17,260 nt of DNA from JASJHI01 sp965371355 (GTDB lineage Bacteria; Actinomycetota; Acidimicrobiia; Acidimicrobiales; Ilumatobacteraceae). Positions 7,403-14,557 of this stretch are shown piece by piece. Numbering within the stretch: the stretch's first letter is position 1; each line of letters begins with the position of its first letter. The notes under the pieces were generated by a model. It worked only from the letters and a program-made list of their open reading frames with translations. It did not search any database and was not told the DNA's origin. The stretch is taken from positions 1-17,260 of the forward strand of contig CBDUYD010000055.1 of NCBI GenBank assembly GCA_965371355.1. The letters are read 5' to 3'. Position numbers and translations under genes: made by a program.

Positions 7403-7505
7403 GAGACCTCCCAGAGATCGGGCGTTCGCCCGGGGCCGGATCGGCCCATACCGTCGGATCCATGCTGTCGGCATGGTACGCCAGACCCCTCTGGGAGAGG
7501 CGCCC
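7403..7505 (-). promoter_or_regulatory. Structured 5' leader with anti-Shine-Dalgarno pairing (candidate cis-regulatory RNA)
   Basis: The transcript leader can form several hairpins, given as plus-strand arm positions: 7488-7492/7496-7500, 7460-7465/7471-7476, 7433-7438/7442-7447 and 7419-7423/7428-7432. Segment 7489-7497 is perfectly complementary over 9 nt to 7408-7416, which holds the ribosome-binding site of the corrinoid gene. That pairing excludes the first local hairpin. A second alternative pairs 7469-7476 with 7446-7453 (8 bp with one G-U) and excludes the second hairpin. Such mutually exclusive folds are expected of a riboswitch or attenuator. I find no match to the cobalamin (GCCACTG box), SAM or THF riboswitches I can recall. 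The frame of the corrinoid gene is also open here, so a coding role cannot be wholly excluded. Confidence 0.4.
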
Positions 7506-7510
7506 GACAG

Positions 7511-7539
7511 ATCGTAATGACGGGGGCCGGAATGTGCAA
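7511..7539 (-). promoter_or_regulatory. Promoter of the corrinoid methyl-transfer operon
   Basis: On the minus strand, TTGCAC (plus positions 7534-7539) and TACGAT (7511-7516) are separated by exactly 17 bp, a good sigma-70/HrdB-type match in a GC-rich background. It lies just after the MFS stop codon (7549) and predicts a start near 7504, giving a leader of about 100 nt before the corrinoid gene. Confidence 0.6.
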
Positions 7540-7548
7540 TGAGTTCGT

Positions 7549-8742
7549 TCACGAAGGCTCGAGCGTCGCCGACCCCTCGGTGCCGCGACCGGTGGGCGCG
7601 AGCAGGAAGAGCAGGGCCAGCCCGATCGCCAAGATCGAGCCCACGCGGAGCACCGTGAAGGTCGACGTCGCCTCGAACAGTGCGGCCGCCCCGAGCGGTC
7701 CGAGCGTCTGGCCCAGCCGCGCCGCCGAGACGAACAGGGCGACGACGGCACCGCGTTGTTCCTCCGGTGCGAGCGCCACCGAGAGGTCCTGGAGGGTCGG
7801 GATGAGCGCTCCCTCGCCGACCCCGTAGAGCAAGCACCCGACGACGACGAGCATCGCCAGCGTCGACGAACCGATCAGCGCGAAGCCGACGGAGAGGACG
7901 AGTGAACTCATCGCCAGCAGCGGTCTCGGCGCGATCCGCTCGCGGATCGAGGCGATGTTGAACGCCACGATCATCGAGGGGACCGCCGGGAGCGCCAGGA
8001 AGAGACCCCTGACCGTTGCCTGGTAGCCGAACGTGTCCTCGAGGTGGACGGGCAGTGCGGCCAGGAAGACCCCGAAGATCAACAGGAACGCCATCATCCC
8101 GCCCGCGTACACGACGAGAAGTTGCGGTTGGCGAGCCGCCCGCCCCAGCCCCGAGAGCTGCGAGCGGATCGTCGGCGCGTTCTCGGGCGCGCCATCATCG
8201 AGCATCCTCCAGCAGGCGAACGCGGTGACGAGCGCGAGACCGTAGGGAAGCAGCGCGACCCGCCAGCTGAATGCGTCGGTGAGCAGCCCTCCGATCGGGG
8301 GGATGAGGGCGAGACCGATCGTCAGCACGACCGAGTTGCGGCCGATCAGGCGGGTCCGTTCGGCGCCGTCCCAGAAATCGCCGATCAGCACGATGGCGAG
8401 GTTGATCAACCCCGCCCCGCCGACGCCGAGACCGATCCGGGCGACGATCAGCAGCTCGAACGTCGGGGCTGCCGCGGCGAGGAGGCCGAAGACCCCGAAC
8501 GTGGTCAGGCACGGGACGAGGACGCGCCGTCGCCCGAACCGGTCGGCGAGCAGCCCGATGATCGGCGCGAGGAAGATGCCGGGGAACGAGGTTGCCGCGA
8601 TCACCAAACCCGCGCCTGCATCGCCGACGCCGAAGTCGTCGAGGATGTCCGGCAGCGCCGGTGCGATCAGGCTGTTGCCGAGGATGCCGGTGAGCGTGAC
8701 CGCGAAGATGAGCGGCAGCAGCGCTCGCCTCGATCGGGTCAT
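7549..8742 (-). CDS. Major facilitator superfamily (MFS) transporter, drug-efflux-like
   Basis: The 397-residue protein has about twelve hydrophobic segments, in two halves around a central loop near residue 200 (DDGAPENAPTIRSQLSG). The N-terminal helix ends NSLIAPALPDI (23-33), as in DHA1-type proton-coupled exporters. The loop between helices 2 and 3 has the MFS signature A, GLLADRFGRRR (63-73), and the helix 4-5 region reads ARIGLGVGGAGLINLA. It probably exports a small molecule by proton antiport; the substrate is unknown. ATG 8742 was used, although a GTG at 8760 is in frame. An inverted repeat lies just upstream (8746-8760). It sits downstream of the pectinacetylesterase gene on the same strand with an 82-nt gap, and just before the corrinoid operon's promoter. 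No functional link to either is evident. Confidence 0.87.
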   Translation of the reverse strand: MTRSRRALLPLIFAVTLTGILGNSLIAPALPDILDDFGVGDAGAGLVIAATSFPGIFLAPIIGLLADRFGRRRVLVPCLTTFGVFGLLAAAAPTFELLIVARIGLGVGGAGLINLAIVLIGDFWDGAERTRLIGRNSVVLTIGLALIPPIGGLLTDAFSWRVALLPYGLALVTAFACWRMLDDGAPENAPTIRSQLSGLGRAARQPQLLVVYAGGMMAFLLIFGVFLAALPVHLEDTFGYQATVRGLFLALPAVPSMIVAFNIASIRERIAPRPLLAMSSLVLSVGFALIGSSTLAMLVVVGCLLYGVGEGALIPTLQDLSVALAPEEQRGAVVALFVSAARLGQTLGPLGAAALFEATSTFTVLRVGSILAIGLALLFLLAPTGRGTEGSATLEPS

Positions 8743-8745
8743 GGC

Positions 8746-8760
8746 GTGACGGTACGTCAC
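8746..8760. promoter_or_regulatory. Short inverted repeat at the MFS start
   Basis: GTGACG (8746-8751), GTA, CGTCAC (8755-8760) form a perfect 6-bp inverted repeat four bases before the MFS ATG. It could be a repressor site of the TetR/MarR kind that controls exporters, but no regulator gene is next to it, and a repeat this short can occur by chance. Confidence 0.25.
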
Positions 8761-8824
8761 CGCTGCCAACGCACGGCTGGTCAGCTCGGGCCGCCCGCGC
8801 TGCCGCGCTGCCGCCGGGGTCAGC

Positions 8825-10117
8825 TCAGCGGGTGCACTCGACGCAGCGGGCGTCGCCCGGCGATTCACCGTCGAGTAGTAGGGCGATCCAGTCGACGAGC
8901 GCGACGCCATCGACCTCGAGTTCGTAGAGCCGCGGCTGATCGAGGACCGTGTGGTCACCACCCGGAGCGATGAAGACGTCGAGCGGCACGCCATCGTCCT
9001 CGATGTCGTCCTCGTTGCGGTCGAGCGCTGCGAGGACGTCGCCGTCGAACGGCGTGACGCCGGCGCCGTAGCGCTGCGCCGCGCCGACGAGGATGTCGAT
9101 GAAGTACGCCTGGACCAGATCATCGGAGTCGTCGAAGCGGGTCATCCGGATCGAGGGGTCGTGGGCACCGGCAAGCGAGAACAGGTCGGGGATCCCGAAA
9201 TCGCCGACGTCGAGTGACTCCAGCTCGGGCCAGGCAGGGATGGACGCGGCGGTGCCCCAGACATCGCCGAGGAACCGGTTCAGCGCCGGGTCGCTCGGAT
9301 ACGCGCCGGCGCCATCCGCGAGCACCGTGATCTCGGCTCCGGGGAGCGCGTCTGATGCGAGCCCGGCGATGAGCGGTGTCGGTACCGCTCCGGCCGATGT
9401 CCCCGCGACCACGAGTTGCTCGAGGTCGCCGTGTTGTTCGACGACGTGGTCGAGCGCTCGTCTCGCGGTGTTGGCGCCGCGGTGTTCGATCGTCAGGCCG
9501 GATCCGTGATCGGTGACCGTGTCACCGAGGAAGAAGTCGGCCGAGCAGTAGGGCACGTAGACGTACGTCCAGCCGTTGAACGGGTTGCGCGGCTCGTCGA
9601 CGGCGAAGATTCCCGACCAGCTGTCGTCGGGGTGGTCCTCGGGCCAGGTGCCCGCCTTGTAGGTGCCGTCGGTCGAGCGACAGGTGACCTCGTCGACGCA
9701 GGCGCCGCCACCCTGGAAGTACAACAGCACCTTCGAGGGGTCGCCGGCCCGGGTGTGGAAGGCGTGGTCGGATCCGTCGGCGCACCGGCATTCGTCGCCG
9801 GACGGGTGTCGGACCCACCTCGCGGACGCCCCGATCGTCGTCGTCACCCCGGTCGTCGTCATCCCGGTCGTCGTCACAGCGGTCGTCGTCGCCGCGGTCG
9901 TTGCCACCGCGGTGGTCGTCGCCCCGATCGTTGTGGACGTTGCCGCGGTCGTCGCGGCACGATCGGACCTCGTCTGACCCGGCGTGGCGGGCGGGGATGG
10001 GGCCGTCTCGGCGGACGCACTCGAGGCGCTGGGCGTGTCGGCGCCGCCTGCGCTGCACGACACCCCGACCACCGCCAGCGCGACGAGCGCGACGATCGCC
10101 GCGGCGCGACGGGTCAC
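8825..10117 (-). CDS. Secreted pectinacetylesterase/Notum-family serine hydrolase
   Basis: A 430-residue exported alpha/beta-hydrolase. Residues 1 to about 21 form a signal peptide (VTRRAAAIVALVALAVVGVS) ending at Cys21, a weak lipobox (GVSC), so it may be a lipoprotein. A Thr/Ala/Gly-rich linker runs to about residue 97. The catalytic domain shows LLYFQGGGACVDEVTC (131-146, oxyanion region with paired Cys), YVPYCSADFFLGD (187-199), the nucleophile motif GTSAGA (239-244, Ser241) and the catalytic His in GGDHTV (His389); an acidic residue between them should complete the triad. Family members deacetylate pectin or, in animals, Wnt; here an extracellular polysaccharide or acyl ester is likely. 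The start is GTG 10117, since it directly precedes the signal sequence; longer in-frame extensions run into nuoA. It is divergent from nuoA across 75 bp. Confidence 0.85.
   Translation of the reverse strand: MTRRAAAIVALVALAVVGVSCSAGGADTPSASSASAETAPSPPATPGQTRSDRAATTAATSTTIGATTTAVATTAATTTAVTTTGMTTTGVTTTIGASARWVRHPSGDECRCADGSDHAFHTRAGDPSKVLLYFQGGGACVDEVTCRSTDGTYKAGTWPEDHPDDSWSGIFAVDEPRNPFNGWTYVYVPYCSADFFLGDTVTDHGSGLTIEHRGANTARRALDHVVEQHGDLEQLVVAGTSAGAVPTPLIAGLASDALPGAEITVLADGAGAYPSDPALNRFLGDVWGTAASIPAWPELESLDVGDFGIPDLFSLAGAHDPSIRMTRFDDSDDLVQAYFIDILVGAAQRYGAGVTPFDGDVLAALDRNEDDIEDDGVPLDVFIAPGGDHTVLDQPRLYELEVDGVALVDWIALLLDGESPGDARCVECTR
9837..9941 (-). repeat. 15-bp tandem repeat encoding a Thr-rich linker
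   Basis: Seven imperfect 15-bp units (consensus on the plus strand GTCGTCGTCNCCNCG) encode a five-residue repeat of the TTTGV/TTTAV kind at about residues 61-95 of the hydrolase. The later units diverge more. It probably acts as a flexible, possibly glycosylated spacer between the membrane anchor and the catalytic domain, and may vary in copy number. Confidence 0.8.
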
Positions 10118-10192
10118 CGCGAGATCGGTTCGAGATATCTGAACGTTCGGGTTTGGGAGGGATTTCACGAGCCCTGATATCTTCGTCCCCCG
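10118..10192. promoter_or_regulatory. Divergent promoter region, hydrolase / nuo operon
   Basis: Both divergent transcripts must start within 75 bp. For nuoA, TTTGGG (10152-10157), a 17-bp spacer and TGATAT (10175-10180) are a plausible -35/-10 pair, giving a very short leader before ATG 10193. On the other strand, the AT-rich palindrome AGATATCT (10133-10140) lies about 16 bp from the hydrolase GTG and may hold its -10. The closeness means the two promoters could interfere. Confidence 0.45.
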
Positions 10193-10558
10193 ATGTCGCT
10201 GTTCCTCCGCGATTACCTGACCGTCGTGTGGTTCGGCGTTGCCGCCCTCTCGATCGGTGCGTTGCTGCTCGGTGTCGCGTCCGTGCTGCGACCCGACTCG
10301 CCGTCGGCCGAGAAGAGCATCGCCTACGAGTCCGGCGTCGATCCGGTGGGCATGGGATGGTCGCAGAGCCAGATCCGTTACTACTTCTTCGCCCTGTTGT
10401 TCGTCATCTTCGACGTCGAGGCGGTGTTCCTCTTCCCGTGGGCCGCTTCGATCGAGCGGTACGGCACGTTCGGGCTGGTCGTCATGCTGGTGTTCATCGT
10501 GCTGCTGCTCGATGGGCTGGTCTACGCCTGGAAGAGAGGACTGCTCAGATGGGTCTAG
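10193..10558 (+). CDS. nuoA: Complex I-like quinone oxidoreductase subunit A (NuoA)
   Basis: The 121-residue membrane subunit has three hydrophobic helices (about 10-32, 63-84 and 90-112), the usual size and topology. The conserved second helix reads FFALLFVIFDVEAVFLFPWA (65-84). The loop after helix 1 has AYESGVDP (44-51); most homologues have YECG here, and the Cys, a quinone-cavity residue in mitochondrial ND3, is Ser47. NuoA joins the peripheral arm to the membrane arm. It is the first gene of the operon and overlaps nuoB by 10 bp. Confidence 0.93.
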   Translation: MSLFLRDYLTVVWFGVAALSIGALLLGVASVLRPDSPSAEKSIAYESGVDPVGMGWSQSQIRYYFFALLFVIFDVEAVFLFPWAASIERYGTFGLVVMLVFIVLLLDGLVYAWKRGLLRWV

Positions 10559-11178
10559 TCGAGAAGGGTCGGCTGCCCGCACCGCTGACCAGGCTACTCA
10601 ACCTCAGCCGCTCGTCTTCGATGTGGGTGTACCAGTGGGGGCTCGCGTGCTGCGCGATCGAGATGGGCGCGGCGTTCGGATCGGCACGCTACGACGTGAT
10701 GCGCCTCGGTGTGATCCCGCTCCCCGCGAGTCCGCGGCAGGCCGATTTCGTGGTCATCTCGGGCACCGTGACCGACAAGATGGCGCCGGCGGTCAAGCGT
10801 CTGTGGGAGCAGATGCCCGAGCCCAAGTACGCGATCTCGATGGGCTCGTGCGCCAACTGCGGTGGCCCGTACTGGGACAGCTACTCGGTCACCAAGGGGG
10901 TCGACCAGATCATCCCGGTCGACATCTACGTTCCGGGCTGCCCGCCCCGACCCGAGGCACTCCTCGAAGGAATCGTTCTCCTGCAGCAACGGATCCGCAA
11001 CGAGGACATGGCCGCGAAGTGGCGTGGCGACCGTGACGATGACGGAGCGTTCCTTCGAGATGACCCCGAGTCGGCGATCGCGGTCGAGTGGGAACCGGGC
11101 GAGAGCACCCACGGCATCTCCGAGCCGATCGTCGACCGGCCAGAGCCGATCGTCGTTGGCGGTGGCCCCATTGAGTGA
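10549..11178 (+). CDS. nuoB: Complex I-like subunit B (NuoB), cluster N2 carrier
   Basis: The 209-residue subunit carries the terminal [4Fe-4S] cluster N2, which passes electrons to quinone. Likely ligands are the tandem Cys34-Cys35 (WGLACCAIEM), Cys101 (MGSCANCGGPY) and Cys131 (VPGCPPRPEALLEG). The body is typical, but the quinone-facing segment differs from common NuoB as recalled: EMM is EMG (38-40), and the usual I-F-R-x-SPRQ reads IPLPASPRQ (56-64), one residue longer. A charged C-terminal tail of about 55 residues extends beyond the normal end. The start overlaps nuoA by 10 bp and is preceded by AGAGAGGA. Confidence 0.93.
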   Translation: MGLVEKGRLPAPLTRLLNLSRSSSMWVYQWGLACCAIEMGAAFGSARYDVMRLGVIPLPASPRQADFVVISGTVTDKMAPAVKRLWEQMPEPKYAISMGSCANCGGPYWDSYSVTKGVDQIIPVDIYVPGCPPRPEALLEGIVLLQQRIRNEDMAAKWRGDRDDDGAFLRDDPESAIAVEWEPGESTHGISEPIVDRPEPIVVGGGPIE

Positions 11179-11836
11179 CGACAGCGCCACGAGCGAGGAG
11201 GGGTCGGTCGCGGCATTGCCGGGCGATGGGCTCCGCGAGGGAATCGTCGCCGATCTCCGCGAGCGCATCGGCGACGCGCTGATCGCTGAGCACATCTCAC
11301 CGCACGACGACCTCTGGGTGCGCGTGCGCACCGACGCGTGGCTCGACACGGCCAAGGCGCTCTTCGCTGGCGGTTTCACCACGTTCTCGTTCCTGTCCGC
11401 GATCGACTGGATGCCGTCGCCGTACGGCAAGGGTGAGGACGACCCGACCGCCGAGCCGGTCGAACCCGACACCGAGATCCGCCAGGGTGTCACCGGCGGC
11501 GAGACGCGCATGCAGGTGTTCGCCCGCCTGACCGATATCGGGCGCCACGTCGGAATCACGATCAAGGTCGATGTCGACGACGACGACCCACTCCTCGACT
11601 CGTGGGTCGAGGTGTTCGCCGGGGCCAACTGGCACGAGCGCGAGTGCCACGAGATGTTCGGCGTCGGGTTCAACCACCACCCCGACCTTCGCAACATCTA
11701 CCTGCCGACCGGGTTCGAGGGCAATCCGCTGCGCAAGGATTTCCCGCTCGTCGCTCGCATGGTCAAGCCGTGGCCGGGAATCGTCGACGTCGAACCGATG
11801 CCCGTGCTTGACGACGAAGAGGCGGGCGCGTCGTGA
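11162..11836 (+). CDS. nuoC: Complex I-like subunit C (NuoC, 30-kDa subunit)
   Basis: A 224-residue peripheral-arm subunit that packs against NuoD and NuoB. The family signature is clear: WHERECHEMFGVGFNHHPDL, then RNIYLPTGFEGNPLRKDFPL near the C-terminus. The N-terminal half has the usual FSFLSAIDW block. An acidic insertion (GEDDPTAEPVEPDTEIRQGV) sits between strands where many homologues have a short loop. It is not fused to NuoD, unlike in enterobacteria. The start is uncertain: GTG 11162 (used here) and TTG 11171 are nine bases apart, and TTG has the better upstream GGTGG. Either one overlaps the end of nuoB. Confidence 0.9.
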   Translation: MAPLSDDSATSEEGSVAALPGDGLREGIVADLRERIGDALIAEHISPHDDLWVRVRTDAWLDTAKALFAGGFTTFSFLSAIDWMPSPYGKGEDDPTAEPVEPDTEIRQGVTGGETRMQVFARLTDIGRHVGITIKVDVDDDDPLLDSWVEVFAGANWHERECHEMFGVGFNHHPDLRNIYLPTGFEGNPLRKDFPLVARMVKPWPGIVDVEPMPVLDDEEAGAS

Positions 11837-11849
11837 TCGGGAGTCGCCC

Positions 11850-13022
11850 ATGAGCATGCTCTCGGAGCGTCAGCAGCTCGGCTACATCGCGGGACAGGCG
11901 GCCGACGCGCGGCTCAACGTCGAACTCGAGACCGAAGGGATGACCCTCAACATCGGTCCGCAGCACCCTGCTACGCACGGCACCCTGCGCATCGTCTGCC
12001 GGCTCGATGGCGAGCAGGTCGTCTGGGCCGATCCCTCGTGCGGCTACATGCATCGCGGGTACGAGAAGCTCACCGAGGTTCGTACCTATCCCCAGGTGAC
12101 GACGCTGATCAACCGCATCGACTGGCTCGGGAGCTTCGCCAACGAGGTGCCCTTCATCCTCGCCGCCGAGAAATTGATGGAGATCGAGGCACCACCGCGG
12201 GCACAGGTGATCCGCACGATCCTCTTCGAGTTGTCGCGCATCGCCAACGTCACGTTGTTCCTCGGTGACCTCGGCGTGCAGATGGGCGCGATCACCCCGG
12301 TCTTCTTCGCCTTCCGCGACCGCGAGTACGTCCTCAACCTGATCGAGGGTGCGACCGGCGGCCGATTCCACCCCAACTTCGATCGCATCGGAGGTCTCAA
12401 AGACGACCTCCCGAAGGGTTGGATCGACGAGACGCGGGTCGTGATGCGCAAGCTCCAGGGCTTCTGCGACCAGATCGACGATCTGCTCTTCGGCAACGAG
12501 ATCTTCCAGCGTCGCATGCGCGGCATCGGCGTGATCCCCGCCCGGGTCGCCCGGGAGTACGGGCTCTCGGGCGCAAACATGCGAGCCAGCGGGATCGACT
12601 ACGACCTGCGTCGTGACCAGGAACTGCCGCTCTCGTGGAACCTCGCCGACTGGAAGGTCTGGACACATCCCGACGGCGACAGCTTCGCCCGCTGTTGGGT
12701 ACGTCTCCAAGAGACCCGGGAGTCGTGCAAGATCGTCGATCAGTTGCTCGATCAGATCCCGGCGGGCCCCGTGATGACGAAGGTGCCGCGCATCATCAAG
12801 GTGCCCGAGGGCGAGGCATACGTCTCGACGGAGAACCCGCTCGGCGAGATGGGCTATTACGTGGTGTCGAGGGGTGATCTCGGGCCGTTCCGGGTCAAGA
12901 TCCGATCGGCCAGCTTCAACAACATCTCGATCGCACCCTGGGTGCTCAAGGGTGTTTACGTGCCCGACGTGATCACGATCCTCGCCTCGCTGTACTTCAT
13001 CCTGGGCGACATCGATCGATGA
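11850..13022 (+). CDS. nuoD: Complex I-like subunit D (NuoD, 49-kDa subunit)
   Basis: A 390-residue subunit, related to [NiFe]-hydrogenase large subunits, that forms most of the quinone-reduction chamber with NuoB. Conserved blocks are LNIGPQHPATHGTLR (33-47), GYMHRGYEK (65-73), EVRTYPQVTT (76-85), a GGRFHPNF segment and the terminal GDIDR. His43 aligns with the quinone-site His38 of Thermus Nqo4. The position of Nqo4 Tyr87, the quinone head-group ligand, is Trp92 (NRIDWLGSFANE), an unusual change. ATG 11850 has GGGAG six bases upstream. Its stop overlaps nuoH by 4 bp (ATGA). nuoE, nuoF and nuoG, which normally follow nuoD, are absent. Confidence 0.94.
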   Translation: MSMLSERQQLGYIAGQAADARLNVELETEGMTLNIGPQHPATHGTLRIVCRLDGEQVVWADPSCGYMHRGYEKLTEVRTYPQVTTLINRIDWLGSFANEVPFILAAEKLMEIEAPPRAQVIRTILFELSRIANVTLFLGDLGVQMGAITPVFFAFRDREYVLNLIEGATGGRFHPNFDRIGGLKDDLPKGWIDETRVVMRKLQGFCDQIDDLLFGNEIFQRRMRGIGVIPARVAREYGLSGANMRASGIDYDLRRDQELPLSWNLADWKVWTHPDGDSFARCWVRLQETRESCKIVDQLLDQIPAGPVMTKVPRIIKVPEGEAYVSTENPLGEMGYYVVSRGDLGPFRVKIRSASFNNISIAPWVLKGVYVPDVITILASLYFILGDIDR

Positions 13023-14074
13023 GCGCGCTGCTGGCCACCGAGATCCCGTACTGGGGCCAATCGCTGCTGCGCGTGCTCGGTGGGCTGGTCGCGGTGATGT
13101 TGCCGGCGGGCACGATCGTCTACCTGTTCCTGTTCAAGATGATGTCGTTCATGCAGAGCCGACTCGGTCCGATGGAGGCCGGTCCGTACGGCTCGATGCA
13201 GCTCCTCGCCGAGGTCGGCAAGTGGCTGCAGAAGGAGGACCTCGCTCCCGACGCCGCCGACAAGCCGATCTTCAAGATGGCTCCGCTGATCGTGCTCATG
13301 TCGACGTTCCTGCTCGTCGTCGTGATCCCGTTCGGGCCAGACGCCTTGTTCACGAACCTCGAGACGGGTGTCTTCTACGCGCTCGCGGTCGCCTCGGTGA
13401 GCGTTCTCGGCATCGTCGTCGCCGGCTGGGCGAGCGCCAACAAGTACTCCCTGCTCGGCGGCCTGCGCGCCGCCGGTCAGCTCATCGCCTACGAGATCCC
13501 GATGGTGCTCGCCACCCTCGGTGTTGTCATCCAGGCCGGAACGATGAACCTGCAGGACATCGTGGTGTCGCAGAACACGGGCGCGATCTTCGGCATCGAC
13601 TGGGTCGGCAACCCGTACGTGATCACCCAGTTCGTCGGGTTCCTGATCTTCATGATCGCTGTCCAGGCCGAATTGACCCAGCCGCCGTTCGACATGCCGA
13701 TCGCCGAGTCCGAGCTGGTCTCGGGCTACATGACCGAGTACTCCGGTTTCCGGTTCCTGATCTTCTTCATCGCCGAGTTCGCCACCGCGGGCGTGTTCGC
13801 GTTCTTCGCCTCTGTGCTCTTCCTCGGCGGTTGGGGCGTGCCTTTCTCGTGGTTCGGTTGGGACACACTCGCCGACGTCGACAACTGGATGAACATCGTG
13901 GGTCCGATCATCATGTTCACGAAGATGCTGTTGCTGACATTCATCATCATGTGGGTGCGGTTCAGCTCTCCGAGATTCCGCGAAGACCAGCTCCAGACCT
14001 TCGCGTGGAAGGTGCTGATCCCGATCTCGCTCGCCAACATCGCGGTGACGGCGGTCCTCAAGGTGGCGATCTAG
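13019..14074 (+). CDS. nuoH: Complex I-like subunit H (NuoH)
   Basis: A 351-residue membrane subunit with about eight helices that forms the quinone entry tunnel and the link to the proton path. Recognisable parts are QSRLGPMEAGPYGSMQLLAE (42-61), WLQKEDLAPDAADKPIF and the helix 5-6 loop QAELTQPPFDMPIAESELVS with GYMTEYSGFRF. Compared with typical NuoH recalled from memory, several conserved charged positions differ: GPNRVG is GPMEAG, N-R-APFDLPE is T-Q-PPFDMPI, and the usual E-R-R before the first loop is absent. It is linked to nuoD by an ATGA overlap, and nuoI starts on the base after its stop. Confidence 0.93.
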   Translation: MSALLATEIPYWGQSLLRVLGGLVAVMLPAGTIVYLFLFKMMSFMQSRLGPMEAGPYGSMQLLAEVGKWLQKEDLAPDAADKPIFKMAPLIVLMSTFLLVVVIPFGPDALFTNLETGVFYALAVASVSVLGIVVAGWASANKYSLLGGLRAAGQLIAYEIPMVLATLGVVIQAGTMNLQDIVVSQNTGAIFGIDWVGNPYVITQFVGFLIFMIAVQAELTQPPFDMPIAESELVSGYMTEYSGFRFLIFFIAEFATAGVFAFFASVLFLGGWGVPFSWFGWDTLADVDNWMNIVGPIIMFTKMLLLTFIIMWVRFSSPRFREDQLQTFAWKVLIPISLANIAVTAVLKVAI

Positions 14075-14557
14075 ATGGTGAAGGTTCCGGGCTTCATCAA
14101 GGGCCTCGGCGTCACGTTCGGCACGCTCACCACGACCGTCACCGAGGGCGCCAACACCGTGCAGTACCCGCATGAGAAGGAGACGCCTGCGCTCCGTGCG
14201 CGCGGTGTCATCGGGCTGCGCGAGGACAACTGCACCGCCTGCATGTTGTGCGCCCGCTCATGCCCCGACTGGTGCATCTACATCGAGGGCCACAAGCAGC
14301 TCGCCCCGCCCCGGCGGGCGGGTGGCAAACCGCGCCAGGTGAACCATCTCGATCGTTTCGACATCGACTACGCGCTGTGCATGTACTGCGGAATCTGTGT
14401 CGACGTGTGCCCGTTCGACGCGCTGTTCTGGAGTCCCGAGTACGAGTACTCCGAGCCGAAGATCGCCGACCTGCTGCACGACAAGGACAAGCTCGGCGAG
14501 TGGATGGAGACCGTGCCTGAGGCACCCGAGCTCGACCCGGGGGCGCAGAAGAAATGA
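14075..14557 (+). CDS. nuoI: Complex I-like subunit I (NuoI), two [4Fe-4S] ferredoxin-like
   Basis: A 160-residue subunit with two bacterial-ferredoxin motifs for clusters N6a and N6b: Cys53-x2-Cys56-x2-Cys59-x3-Cys63-Pro and Cys102-x2-Cys105-x2-Cys108-x3-Cys112-Pro. It relays electrons toward NuoB. With no NuoEFG encoded here, NuoI is probably the entry point for an external donor such as ferredoxin or an F420H2-oxidising partner (inference). An extra Cys67 follows the first motif. The N-terminal amphipathic helix and length are normal. It begins immediately after the nuoH stop; its stop overlaps a 16-codon micro-ORF. Confidence 0.95.
   Translation: MVKVPGFIKGLGVTFGTLTTTVTEGANTVQYPHEKETPALRARGVIGLREDNCTACMLCARSCPDWCIYIEGHKQLAPPRRAGGKPRQVNHLDRFDIDYALCMYCGICVDVCPFDALFWSPEYEYSEPKIADLLHDKDKLGEWMETVPEAPELDPGAQKK

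Noticed and set aside
7403..7505. Classical cobalamin riboswitch upstream of the B12-binding protein
   Set aside because: No GCCACTG-type B12 box is visible, and about 100 nt is short for the full cobalamin aptamer. It is reported instead as an unassigned structured leader.
7403..7837. N-terminal extension of the corrinoid protein upstream of ATG 7402
   Set aside because: The frame is open, but GGGAGG supports ATG 7402. The extension would run through the promoter and into the MFS gene, and its residues match no corrinoid-protein feature.
9837..9941. CRISPR-like array of short repeats
   Set aside because: The units are 15 bp, contiguous without spacers, and encode a Thr-rich linker in frame with a secreted hydrolase. 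No cas genes are nearby.
13015..13025. Possible lost or degraded nuoE/F/G between nuoD and nuoH
   Set aside because: The two genes overlap by 4 bp, so no remnant sequence exists between them. The absence looks like original gene order or a clean loss, not decay in place.
12956..14173. Long minus-strand frame (405 codons) opposite nuoH
   Set aside because: It is antisense to nuoH, with a composition of His/Asp/Glu/Arg that arises from the reverse complement of membrane-protein codons.
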